DNA of 64,000 bases, from positions 310,001 through 374,000 of the forward strand of contig JBAZBK010000001.1 of assembly GCA_041671505.1 (NCBI GenBank), read 5' to 3'. The translations under genes were made by a program, and so were the position numbers. Below the pieces are notes generated by a model. It searched no databases and was not told where the DNA came from. It was given only the letters and a program-made list of their open reading frames with translations. Position 1 is the stretch's first letter; the number at the start of each line of letters is the position of its first letter. Shown here one piece after another: positions 9,546 to 18,031 of the stretch. This stretch comes from JACPDH01 sp041671505. GTDB lineage: Bacteria; Acidobacteriota; Thermoanaerobaculia; Gp7-AA8.

Positions 9546-9730
9546 AGAAGGTAGCCCCGGGTCGCCACGCAATGCGGGGCGACCCGGGGTTGGCGATCGA
9601 AGCTTCAGGTGCACCCCGGAGGGGTGCCAGATCCCAACGGTCTCGCGATTCGCTGGCACCCCTGCCGGGGTGCGTCCCACGATGCGGACGGACACCGGGG
9701 GTCGCCTGCGGCGACCCCCGGCTACCTTCT
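9546..9730. repeat. Compound palindromic repeat (nested GC-rich hairpins)
   Basis: The 327-bp gap between the SNF2 gene and the convergent kinase gene holds a nested structure. Outer arms AGAAGGTAGC (9546) and GCTACCTTCT (9721-9730) enclose three smaller palindromes, with cores CCCGGGTCGC/GCGACCCGGG, GCACCCCGGAGGGGTGC and GGGGGTCGCCTGCGGCGACC. I see no gene in it. Confidence 0.7.
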
Positions 9731-9773
9731 GACATCCCTCCGGGATGTCGAGGCGCCAGCGCCGCCCGCCCGC

Positions 9774-12401
9774 CTAACGCTTCTCGAACTCCGCGAACCA
9801 GTTCTGGACGTAGACCATCGCGGCGTCCTCGAGCGGAAGCGACTGAACCGTCACGAACCCCGAGCCGTCGGGAAGCACGTCGAAGCCGCTGCTCACGTCG
9901 AGATCGTGCGCCTTGCCGTCGAAAAGCTGCTTCGGCGCGCTGAACGAGACGCTCGCCCCTCTCGTGACGGAAACGACGCGGATCGAGTCCTGATAGCGGA
10001 AGTAGAGCGACTTCCCGTCTCGGCTCCACCTCATCCCCGCTCCGCCTCCGCGCGAGATCTGCGTCCGCTGCTCGCCGCTCGGGAAACGGGCAGCCCAGAC
10101 TTCGTTCGATCCGGAATCGTCCGACAAGAACGCCGCGATCTCCCCATCAGGTGAGAGCGCCGCGGACCGGGCCCGCTTCGTCGACTCGGAAAACGGCCGC
10201 GGTTTCGAGCCCTTCTCGAACGCCGTCCACTCCAGCCTGTCGTCGTTCCTGATGCCGAACTTCGTGTAGAGCACTCCTGCACCGTCCGCAAGCAGCTGCC
10301 CCATGAACCCGTCGTTGACCCGCACCAGGTCGCCTCCTCCGGCGAGGTCGGCGAAGTAGAGTCCGTTCTCGGGAGACGACCAGTCCTCCGGGCGGCGACG
10401 GCTCACGAGAAGTCGCGCACCGTCAGGCGACCAGGCGTCCGCCGTCTCCTGACCTTTGGCGTCGCTCACCCGCCTCGTCGCGCCACTCGCGAGATTCACT
10501 GTCCAGAGATTCGCGTCGTCCTTTTCGTCCTGCGTGTAGGCGAGCATCGTCCCGGACGGAGAGAGCAGCGGCAGCGAGAGCCCCTCGCCGGGTTCCCCGA
10601 CCGTCCCGGTCACGGAGCCCGTCATGTCGACGCGCACGACGCGCCCCGGGCGCCGCTCGACGTTTCTCGAGTAGACGAGCGCTCCGTCGGTCGAAACCGA
10701 GGGAGCGAAGCCGTCGGCATCGATCAAAAACGGCTCGCCCGTTGCCTGAAGTTTGTCGAGCGAGAACGGGATCGCCCAGACGCCGCGCCTCGGGTGCCTC
10801 GCGAAGACGACATGGCCCGTCGGCGAGTAGCGCGCCGAACTGTGATGGCCGTCCACGAGCGCGAGCTTCGTGACGATCTTTCCGTCCCGGATTACGTCGA
10901 CGCGCGACGCATCACCGACGAGATGCGCCGAGCCGAGAATCGACGTGCCGTCGGGCAGGAGTGCGAGCGTGTGGTAGTCGATGAGATCGTCGGGCGCCTT
11001 CATCAACTCGCGAAGCGTGCCGCCGTTGGCCGACACTTCGAGCAGGCCGCCACGCCACTGCCCGAGGGTGATCCGGTCGCGGCGGTCCCAGGCGGACGCG
11101 ATCGAGCGGCGCGCCGTCGGTATCTCGCAGATCATCGTCGGCGACGATCCGTCGACCTTCACCTTCCAGAGCTTCTCGTCGTTGACGAACGCGAGCCATT
11201 GACTGTCGGGCGACCACGTGTACGTCGTACGGCCGAATCCCTTCGACTCCGTCACGCGCCTTGGCGTGGCGCGATCGAGGTCGCGAATCCAGATCGCATT
11301 GAACGCGAGGTACGCGACTCTCTTTCCGTCGGGCGAAAGCTCCCCGCCTGCTACGGCATCCGCGTCGACGACCGGAATGATCGTGAGCTTTCGAAGCGGA
11401 AGGTCGCCTCCGCCTCCGCGGCGCGTGACGACGAGCGCGGCGGCGATCGCGATCGCCACGACCGCGATCAACCAGGGAACAAGTGACGCGAATCGACGCG
11501 GTCTCGCAGTCTCGTTCGCCCGCGCCGACGACGCACCGGGCATCTCCTGCGTGTCGTCCTGCAGCTCGACCAGCGCGTCACCGACATCGCGCAGACGCTT
11601 GCCCGGATTCTTCACGAGGCAGCGCCGCAATATCCGAAGCACTGCCGGCGGAGTGTCAGGAGGCAGCTGGCTCCAGTCGGGATCGGCGCGCAGAACCGCC
11701 GCGAGCGTGTCGGAAACGGTGTCGCCTTCGAAGAGACGCCGCCCCGTGAGCATCTCCCATAGCACGACGCCGAACGCCCAGACGTCGGCGCGCTTGTCGA
11801 CCCGCTTTCCGCGCGCCTGCTCGGGGCTCATGTAGGCGGCGGTGCCGAGAATCATCCCGGCGTGCGTCGCGGCGCGGACCATCGTCGGCGAGTTCGAGAA
11901 GTCGCTGTCCCCTTCCTCGCTGTCGAGCGCCTTCGCAAGGCCGAAGTCGAGGACCTTCACGTTGCCGTTCTCGTCGACCTTGACGTTCGCCGGTTTGAGA
12001 TCGCGATGAACGACGCCCTTGTCGTGCGCCGCCTCGAGCGCGTCGGCGATCTGCTTCGCGATCTCGATCGCATCGTCGACCGGAATCGCCCCGCGCCGGA
12101 TCCGGTCCGAAAGGTCCTCGCCCGCCGCGAGCTCCATCACGAGGAAGCGCGACCCTTCGACTTCCTCGAAGCCGTAGATCGACGCGATGCGCGGATGATT
12201 GAGCGACGCGAGCACGCGCGCCTCACGTTCGAAACGCCCGAGGCGCTCCGCATCCTTCACGAACTCCTCGGGGAGCACCTTGATCGCGACGTCGCGGCCG
12301 AGCTTCGTATCGCGCGCGCGAAACACTTCGCCCATCCCACCCTTGCCGATGGATGCAGAGATCTCGTAATGCAGCAGCTTCGCGCCGGGAGAGACGTTCA
12401 T
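9774..12401 (-). CDS. Receptor-like Ser/Thr protein kinase with extracytoplasmic WD40-like propeller
   Basis: The 875-residue protein has a complete Hanks-type kinase domain (residues about 12-275). It shows the glycine loop GKGGMGEVFRARD, Lys in VAIKVLPEE, catalytic loop HRDLKPAN, DFG in VLDFGLA and the APE-like SPEQARG. A Pro/Arg linker and one membrane helix (WLIAVVAIAIAAALVV, about 310-330) lead to PD40/TolB blades with SPDG repeats. The layout puts the kinase in the cytoplasm and the propeller outside, as a sensor; the ligand is unknown. Kinase-propeller fusions of this type are common in Acidobacteriota. The TAG stop is in the word CGTTAGGCG. It is monocistronic. Confidence 0.92.
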   Translation of the reverse strand: MNVSPGAKLLHYEISASIGKGGMGEVFRARDTKLGRDVAIKVLPEEFVKDAERLGRFEREARVLASLNHPRIASIYGFEEVEGSRFLVMELAAGEDLSDRIRRGAIPVDDAIEIAKQIADALEAAHDKGVVHRDLKPANVKVDENGNVKVLDFGLAKALDSEEGDSDFSNSPTMVRAATHAGMILGTAAYMSPEQARGKRVDKRADVWAFGVVLWEMLTGRRLFEGDTVSDTLAAVLRADPDWSQLPPDTPPAVLRILRRCLVKNPGKRLRDVGDALVELQDDTQEMPGASSARANETARPRRFASLVPWLIAVVAIAIAAALVVTRRGGGGDLPLRKLTIIPVVDADAVAGGELSPDGKRVAYLAFNAIWIRDLDRATPRRVTESKGFGRTTYTWSPDSQWLAFVNDEKLWKVKVDGSSPTMICEIPTARRSIASAWDRRDRITLGQWRGGLLEVSANGGTLRELMKAPDDLIDYHTLALLPDGTSILGSAHLVGDASRVDVIRDGKIVTKLALVDGHHSSARYSPTGHVVFARHPRRGVWAIPFSLDKLQATGEPFLIDADGFAPSVSTDGALVYSRNVERRPGRVVRVDMTGSVTGTVGEPGEGLSLPLLSPSGTMLAYTQDEKDDANLWTVNLASGATRRVSDAKGQETADAWSPDGARLLVSRRRPEDWSSPENGLYFADLAGGGDLVRVNDGFMGQLLADGAGVLYTKFGIRNDDRLEWTAFEKGSKPRPFSESTKRARSAALSPDGEIAAFLSDDSGSNEVWAARFPSGEQRTQISRGGGAGMRWSRDGKSLYFRYQDSIRVVSVTRGASVSFSAPKQLFDGKAHDLDVSSGFDVLPDGSGFVTVQSLPLEDAAMVYVQNWFAEFEKR

Positions 12402-12470
12402 GGGATGGACGCGAGTATACGAGAGTTTTGGAACCTTTCGTTCGGCTGCGCCGCGCCGTCGGCCGGGGTT

Positions 12471-12646
12471 GGGTGTGACCCCAATGGCCTTAAGTTAAGG
12501 AGAAGAATCCGAAGTTAGAACGTTGAACGATGAACTGAGAACCCAGAAACCCCCACCGGATGCCTATTTCTGGGTTCAGACTTCAGCGTTCAGCGTTCTA
12601 ACTTCAGGGTTTTGCGCTTAACTTAAGACCATTGGGTGTGACCCCA
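12471..12646. repeat. Long hairpin of the GAAGTTA-heptad family with extra outer arms
   Basis: Inner arms at 12511-12549 and 12567-12605 are built of 7-base steps starting with GAA (GAACGTT and similar, ending CCCAGAAA), separated by 17 bases. Outer arms around GACCCCAATGGCCTTAAGTT (12471-12497) and its imperfect complement (12618-12646) extend the palindrome. The inner hairpin is a sister of those at 19798-19882 and 30619-30703. The structure fills the 249-bp gap between the kinase start and the end of the RND gene. Confidence 0.85.
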
Positions 12647-12650
12647 GGTC

Positions 12651-15200
12651 CTACTCTTCCGGCTCCGGCTCGCCGAGCATCGAGGCACGCTCGTGGCGGA
12701 ACCTGCCGCTGATCAGGAGCGCGGGGAGCAGCGTGATCGACGCCAGACAACTGAGCGCGATGCCGACGACCGAGGAGATGCCGAGCGAGCGGACGCCCGG
12801 ATAGTGCGAGATCGCGAACGTCGCGAAGCCGACGATCGACATCATGGCGGCGAGCACCACCGCGCGTCCCGTCTCCGTCGCGGTCCGGTTGAAGTGCTCC
12901 GGCCCCTCGTCGTAGCGCTGGATCATGTAGATCGCGTAATCGGTCGCAGTGCCGACGAGCATCAGCCCAGCAAAGATGTTCATGAAGTTGAAGTCGAGGC
13001 CAATGAGCGCCATGCAGCCCAACATGCATGTACACCCGACGATGAATGGCACGAAGACGAGGCATGCGCGGGAAAACGACCTGAAGCCGACCCAGACGAG
13101 GCCGAAGACGAGCACGAGACCGAGCAGGCTCGCCCGGGTCGCGTCGGCATAGGTGATGTTCCGCAGCGCCTCGGAGACCAGGTTCACTCCGGTCAACGCA
13201 CCCTCGGGGTGCTTCGCGCGAAAGTCCTGAAGTCCCTTCGGAAGCGTCCGCGGCCATTTGGCCTCCATCGGGTAGACGTAGACGATCGACATCGTCCCTT
13301 TGGGAGTCTTCTTGACGAAGCGCTGCAGCCCCTCACCGAGGCCCAGACGCTCGAGCGTATCGACGGTAAGCGGCTCCTCGGGGTGGAGCGCCTTCGCGAA
13401 ACCGGCCAGGTATCCGTCGTAGACGTCAGGGCGGAAGCCGCTCTCCGCAAGTCCAGCACGCAGCGTCGCCTCGATTCGCGTCGCGGAAAACTCACCCTCC
13501 GATCCGGCGGCGAGCCGCGCCATGACTTCCCTCTGTCTCTGCTCGCTCGGAATGAAGGTCGCGATCGACTGGTAGGAACTGATCGTCCCGTCCTTGACGA
13601 GGCGGTCGAGGTCGGGCATCGCCGCCTCGGTTTTCGCGATCGCATCCGCAGCCGACGTTCCCTCGACTCCGTACATCATGAAGTCGAACGACTGCCCGAA
13701 CTTATTCGTGACGTACTCCTGCAGACCTAACGGCACGTTCCCCTTCGATCGAAGGTTCTGGAGGCTGTCGCTGAACTTCAGGCCCTTCGCGGCGAAGCCG
13801 AACACCACGAAGAGCAGGGCCCAGGCAACGATCACGACCTTCGGGCGCTTCATGCTCGCGAGCACGATCCGGCCCGATCCGAATGCGTGCACCTTGAGAC
13901 GCCGCTTTCCTTCGCGATGCTTCTCGATGATGACGAGCATCGCAGGGAGGACGAAGACGACGCAGAGCAGGAAGACGAGGATGCCGCTCCCGGTGAGGAA
14001 ACCGAGTTCGGTCATTCCGCGGAAGTCGGTCGCCAGGAATGCGTAGAACGTCGCGGCGGTCGTCAACGCGCCGACGATGACTCCCGGCAAACCGTGCCGC
14101 ATGAGGACTTTGACGGCATCGATCACGCCCGCGCCATGGTTTCGCTCGTCGACGTACCGCTCGTAGAGGACGGTCATGAAGTCGAGCCCGAGCCCGGCGA
14201 GCAGAGCCGCGAATCCGGTGCTCGCCGCCGACAGCTTGCCGAACACGAGCACGCCCATTGCGAAGGTGATCACGATCGCGGCGGTCATCGGCACGGCCGC
14301 GTAAAGCATTGCGGAGGGGCGCCGGTAAGCCCATAGATAAAGCAGCAGCACGCCGACCATCGACGCGATGCTGTTGATCGTCATGTCGCGGCGGATGATC
14401 TTCTCGTCGGCCGCGGCGATCGCGTAACCGCCGGTGTAGCCGTAGGTCGGCAGCGCGACCCCCGGATTCGCGGCGCTGAATTCCTTCGACGCGCGCTCCG
14501 TGATCGCGACCGTCGCCTCCATCACCTTGCGGCTGTACGGGAGATCCTGCGCTGCCTTGCGAGGTTTGGCGATGATGAGCGCCGTCGTCTGGTCGGACGA
14601 GATGTAGTAGCCGCTCGTGTAATCGATCTTCGGTCCGCCGCCCGCGCGCTTGAGCGTGTCGAGATAAACCGGCAGCAGGTTGAACGGATCGACGCGGATC
14701 AGATCCTCGGCGATCGACGACTGCGGCGTCTGCAGTAGCGACTTGTTTCGCGCGATCGACGAGCGGATGCTCTCGTCCGATAGCTTCCCGGCCACCGCGT
14801 CGAGCTGCTTCCCGTCAAGCACGAGCATCGAGTAGGGCATCACTTTGTCGATGATCGAGATCGGGTTCGGCATCTTCCAGGTGACCGTCTCGATCATCTC
14901 CGACTTCTGGAGCGACTCGCCGATACTGTCGAGGATCGAGGTGTAGGTGTCGGGGCGGGAGCCCTTCGGGAAGTCGATGACGATGACGTGGAAATCGAGC
15001 GTCCCCGTCTCGCGGATGATCGACCGGAACTCGTTGACCTCCCGGTTGTTCTCCGGCATCAGGTTGAGGACGTCGGGGTCGAGCTGGAGACGCGTCGCCA
15101 CTCCCATCGAGGCCAGCACGATCACCCCCGTGACGATCAGGATCGTCCAGGGGCGGCGGAGAATCAGCGCGGTCGCGCGTTCAATGAGTGACGAGAACAA
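12651..15200 (-). CDS. RND superfamily (MMPL-type) exporter
   Basis: The protein has 849 residues and the two-fold RND layout. One N-terminal helix (WTILIVTGVIVLASMGV) is followed by a large periplasmic loop of about 220 residues and a block of five to six helices carrying GLGLDFMTVLYERYVDE. A second loop and a second helix block with GTATDYAIYMIQRYDEG follow. The acidic residues in these helices are the expected proton-relay positions. MMPL-type RND proteins move lipids, hopanoids or other hydrophobic compounds across the envelope; the cargo is not evident and no adaptor or outer-membrane gene is adjacent. It is transcribed away from the purine-salvage pair. Confidence 0.87.
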   Translation of the reverse strand: MFSSLIERATALILRRPWTILIVTGVIVLASMGVATRLQLDPDVLNLMPENNREVNEFRSIIRETGTLDFHVIVIDFPKGSRPDTYTSILDSIGESLQKSEMIETVTWKMPNPISIIDKVMPYSMLVLDGKQLDAVAGKLSDESIRSSIARNKSLLQTPQSSIAEDLIRVDPFNLLPVYLDTLKRAGGGPKIDYTSGYYISSDQTTALIIAKPRKAAQDLPYSRKVMEATVAITERASKEFSAANPGVALPTYGYTGGYAIAAADEKIIRRDMTINSIASMVGVLLLYLWAYRRPSAMLYAAVPMTAAIVITFAMGVLVFGKLSAASTGFAALLAGLGLDFMTVLYERYVDERNHGAGVIDAVKVLMRHGLPGVIVGALTTAATFYAFLATDFRGMTELGFLTGSGILVFLLCVVFVLPAMLVIIEKHREGKRRLKVHAFGSGRIVLASMKRPKVVIVAWALLFVVFGFAAKGLKFSDSLQNLRSKGNVPLGLQEYVTNKFGQSFDFMMYGVEGTSAADAIAKTEAAMPDLDRLVKDGTISSYQSIATFIPSEQRQREVMARLAAGSEGEFSATRIEATLRAGLAESGFRPDVYDGYLAGFAKALHPEEPLTVDTLERLGLGEGLQRFVKKTPKGTMSIVYVYPMEAKWPRTLPKGLQDFRAKHPEGALTGVNLVSEALRNITYADATRASLLGLVLVFGLVWVGFRSFSRACLVFVPFIVGCTCMLGCMALIGLDFNFMNIFAGLMLVGTATDYAIYMIQRYDEGPEHFNRTATETGRAVVLAAMMSIVGFATFAISHYPGVRSLGISSVVGIALSCLASITLLPALLISGRFRHERASMLGEPEPEE

Positions 15201-15240
15201 TCGGGCTCTCCAGAAGGGACATGGGGTCGTATCTTAGCAA

Positions 15241-15457
15241 AAGCAGGCGGGAGGCGAAGGGCGAGAGGCGAAGAGCAGGCTGAGCGTGCGTTCTCGTAGC
15301 GCCCGCGTCCCGCGGGCAGCCACGCCGGCGTCTCGCCGGCGTGGAGCGGTCGATCAGCCTCGCGAGCGAGACGCTCGCGAGGAAGCCGGCGGGTACGCCG
15401 GCGCTACGAGGGGCCTCGGCTTGCTCATCGCCTCTCGCCTTTCGCCTCTCGCCTGCC
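15241..15457. repeat. Repeat block: AGGCGAA-type 7-bp arrays flanking a GC palindrome
   Basis: The 257-bp gap between the RND start and the deaminase stop holds one array at 15241-15281 (words such as AGGCGAA and AGGCGAG). A palindromic stretch follows at 15292-15412 (cores CCCGCGTCCCGCGGG and ACGCCGGCGTCTCGCCGGCG). A second array of the inverted word TCGCCTT/TCGCCTC at 15426-15451 ends with GCCTGCC next to the deaminase stop. The paired arrays can form one large stem. The palindrome resembles those at 17860-17937 and 22600-22666. Confidence 0.75.
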
Positions 15458-16405
15458 TCAGACGAAGCTCGCCTCGAACGAGTTCCGGGCGATCGTCTCG
15501 ATCTCTTCGCGGGTCAGGCCGAGTGCCTCGGCGGTCGCGACGTAGTTGTCACCGATGTAGCCGCCGAAGTAGGCCGGGTCGTCGGAGTTGATCGTGACTT
15601 TCACGCCGAGGTCGAGGAGGCGCTTCAGGTTGTGGTCGCGGAGGGTGTCGAAGACGCGGAGCTTCACGTTCGAAAGGGGGCAGACGGTGAGCGGGATCTG
15701 CTCGTCGACGAGCCGCTTCACGAGGTCGGGATCCTCGAGGCAGCGGACGCCGTGGTCGATGCGGCGAACCTTGAGGATGTCGAGCGCCTCGCGGATGTAC
15801 TCCGGCGGACCCTCTTCTCCCGCATGCGCCACCGGGATAAGCCCCTCGGCGCGCGCCCGTTCGAAGACGCGCGCGAACTTCGACGGCGGATGCCCTCGTT
15901 CCGACGAGTCGAGCCCCACGCCGATGATCGCGTCGCGGTACCTCAGCGCCTCGGTGAGTGTCGTCATCGCCTCGTCCTCGCTGAGATGTCGGAGGAAGCA
16001 GAGGATCAGCGCCGAGGTCACGCCGAGCTCGAGCTTCGCCTCGCGCTGCGCGTCGAGCAGGCCGAGGATCACCGTCTCGTACCGGATCCCGCGGCTCGTG
16101 TGCGTCTGCGGGTCGAAGAAGATCTCGGCGTGCTGCAGCCCCTGTGACGCCGCCCTGCGGAAGTAGGCCATCGCCATCTCGGCGAAGTCCTCGCGTCTCT
16201 GCAGGACGCCGGCCCCCTCGTAGTAGATGTCGAGAAATGTCTGGAGGTCGTTGAACTGGTATGCGGCGCGAAGCGCTGCGACGCTCGGGTAGCGGATCCC
16301 GATTCCGTTCCGCTTCGCGAGCGCGAACATCAGCTCGGGCTCGAGCGTCCCCTCGATATGGAGGTGGAGCTCGGCTTTCGGCAGCGCCGTGATGAAGTCT
16401 CGCAT
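15458..16405 (-). CDS. Adenine deaminase (Add family, adenine-specific branch)
   Basis: The 315-residue cytoplasmic enzyme hydrolyses adenine to hypoxanthine and ammonia. It has the ADA-family zinc ligands HLHIEGTLEPE near residue 15, HAGEEGPPEY around 195 and NSDDPAYFGG around 272, plus the general-base/acid region RIDHGVRC. The phrases FFDPQTHTSRGI and GLDSSERGHPPSKF match, from memory, the short Pseudomonas-type members shown to prefer adenine over adenosine. The NCS2 permease ending 5 bp upstream of this start supports a free-base substrate. The frame is open upstream through the permease gene, but the ATG at 16405 fits the family length. The stop abuts a 7-bp array. Confidence 0.9.
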   Translation of the reverse strand: MRDFITALPKAELHLHIEGTLEPELMFALAKRNGIGIRYPSVAALRAAYQFNDLQTFLDIYYEGAGVLQRREDFAEMAMAYFRRAASQGLQHAEIFFDPQTHTSRGIRYETVILGLLDAQREAKLELGVTSALILCFLRHLSEDEAMTTLTEALRYRDAIIGVGLDSSERGHPPSKFARVFERARAEGLIPVAHAGEEGPPEYIREALDILKVRRIDHGVRCLEDPDLVKRLVDEQIPLTVCPLSNVKLRVFDTLRDHNLKRLLDLGVKVTINSDDPAYFGGYIGDNYVATAEALGLTREEIETIARNSFEASFV

Positions 16406-16410
16406 GGTCG

Positions 16411-17790
16411 TCAGTGCGGCAGCCCGAAAGCATAGTAGAGGAGGCAAACTGCCGCGAGCACGATCGCGCCTCCACTGATTTCTCGCGCGCGCCCCGCCGC
16501 AAGCTTCATGACGGGCCAGAGGACGAGTCCGGCGGTGAGGCCGTTCGCGATGTTGTAGGTGAAGACCATCACGACGATCGTCGCGAAGGCGGGGACGAGC
16601 TCGGTCAGGTCGTCGAGCGCGATCTCGCGGATCGAGCCGATCATCAGCACGCCGACGGCGATCAGTGCCGGAGCGTAGGCGAACTGCATCGCCTGCAGCG
16701 GCTCGACGAGCGGGACGAAGAAGAGCGCGACGCCGAAGAGGAGACCCGTAACGACCGCGGCAAGCCCCGTCCGCGCCCCTTCGCGGATCCCGGTCGCCGA
16801 CTCGATGTAGGCGCCGCTCGTCGACGTGCCGACCAGGCCGCTGAGCACGCAGGCAACGGCGTCGACCGTCATCGGCCGCTCGATCTCCGGCAGGTTCCCC
16901 TTCTCGTCGAGCATGTTCCCCGCCGCGCCGACGCCGACGAGCGTTCCGAGCGTGTCGAGGAAGCTCATGAGGAAGAGCGTCAGCAGGATCGGGATGAAGC
17001 TGGCCTTGAGCACGCCGGCGATGTCGAGCTGAAGCGCGATCGGCGCGAGCGAGTAGTCGCCGGTGAACGGCATCGCCATGATCGCCTTTGGCGCACTGCC
17101 GTAGCCGAGCAACCCGCCCGCGATGGCCGTGAGCGCAATACCGATGAGGATGCCGCCCTTCACCTTCCGCTGCAGCAGCACCATGATCACGACGAAGCCG
17201 CAGATCGCGAGCAGGACGGTGGGCGACGTGATGTCGCCGATCTTCACCGGGACGGCGGGAGCGCGAAGGAAGGCTCCGTCGGGCGTCGCGAGCGCGGCCA
17301 CCGGCATCCCCGTCGCGCCGCTCGTGACGATCCCCGTCTCGTACAGACCGATGAAGGCGAGGAAGAGGCCGATGCCGACCGCGAAGCTCTGCTTGAGGCT
17401 CGGCGAGATCGAGCGCGCGAGCCAGCCGCGAATTCCGAGCAGCGTGATGATCAGGAAGAGAACGCCGCTGACGAAGACCGCCCCGAGCCGCTGCTGCCAC
17501 GAGATGCCTAACGCGGCGAGGCCGAACGCGATGAAGGCGTTCTCACCCATGTACGGCGCGACTGCGATCGGCCGGTTCGCCCAGAGCCCCATGAGGACCG
17601 ACCCGACGAGCGCGACGAGGATCGTAGCGACCGTGCTCGGCCCCGCCGGAATGCCGGCAAACGAGAGAATCGCAGGATTGACGACGACGATGTAGGCCAT
17701 CGCGACGAACGTCGTGGCGCCTCCGAGCACCTCGGTGCGCACGCTCGTCTCCCGCTCGGAAAGGTGGAAGAAGGAATCGAGGGAGGGCAT
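16411..17790 (-). CDS. NCS2-family purine permease (AzgA-like, probable adenine/hypoxanthine:H+ symporter)
   Basis: The product has 459 residues from ATG 17790 (MPSLDSFFHLSERETSVRTEVLGGATTFVAMAYI, read from the start codon). The early motif with GGATTFVAMAYIVVVNPAIL, then PYMGENAFIAFGL, and GTSTSGAYIESATGIREGARTG are typical of the AzgA branch of NCS2 transporters, which take up adenine, guanine or hypoxanthine with protons. About 12-14 membrane segments are visible. It is the first gene of a two-gene unit with adenine deaminase, so import is coupled to deamination. No purine-riboswitch structure is visible upstream, where the DNA is repeats. Confidence 0.92.
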   Translation of the reverse strand: MPSLDSFFHLSERETSVRTEVLGGATTFVAMAYIVVVNPAILSFAGIPAGPSTVATILVALVGSVLMGLWANRPIAVAPYMGENAFIAFGLAALGISWQQRLGAVFVSGVLFLIITLLGIRGWLARSISPSLKQSFAVGIGLFLAFIGLYETGIVTSGATGMPVAALATPDGAFLRAPAVPVKIGDITSPTVLLAICGFVVIMVLLQRKVKGGILIGIALTAIAGGLLGYGSAPKAIMAMPFTGDYSLAPIALQLDIAGVLKASFIPILLTLFLMSFLDTLGTLVGVGAAGNMLDEKGNLPEIERPMTVDAVACVLSGLVGTSTSGAYIESATGIREGARTGLAAVVTGLLFGVALFFVPLVEPLQAMQFAYAPALIAVGVLMIGSIREIALDDLTELVPAFATIVVMVFTYNIANGLTAGLVLWPVMKLAAGRAREISGGAIVLAAVCLLYYAFGLPH

Positions 17791-17805
17791 GACCGAAAGT
17801 ATATC

Positions 17806-18031
17806 GATAGGCGAAGGCGAGAGGCGAAAGGCGAGAGGCGAGAGGCGATGAGCAGGCGCCTCGTAGCGCCCGCGTCTCGCGGGCGGCCTCGCCGGCGCTA
17901 CGAAAAGCAATCGGGACGCCGACTCGCGCCGGCGCCCCGATCCCAATGCCTGCTTTGGCCTTTGGCCTCTGGCCTCTGGCCCGCCTTACTGCCTGCTTAT
18001 CGCCTCTCGCCTATCGCCTCTCGCCTGCTTC
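17806..18031. repeat. Repeat block: opposed AGGCGAA and TGGCCTT 7-bp arrays with a central GC palindrome
   Basis: The block contains AGGCGAA-type words at 17806-17853 and a CCCGCG/CGCGGG palindrome region near 17860-17937. A TGGCCTT-type array follows at about 17948-17985, then inverted TCGCCTC words at 18000-18028 that run into the stop codon of the dipeptidase gene. GCCTGCT joins neighbouring arrays. It fills the gap between permease and dipeptidase and leaves only about 15 bp of ordinary sequence upstream of the permease start. Confidence 0.75.

Noticed and set aside
15458..17500. One 680-codon frame suggesting a permease-deaminase fusion
   Set aside because: The upstream half is out of frame with the true permease protein and reads as low-complexity Arg/Ala sequence. 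The deaminase starts at ATG 16405 with family length.
17791..18031. Purine riboswitch upstream of the adenine permease
   Set aside because: The sequence upstream of the start is heptamer arrays and a GC palindrome. The conserved purine-aptamer core was not found.
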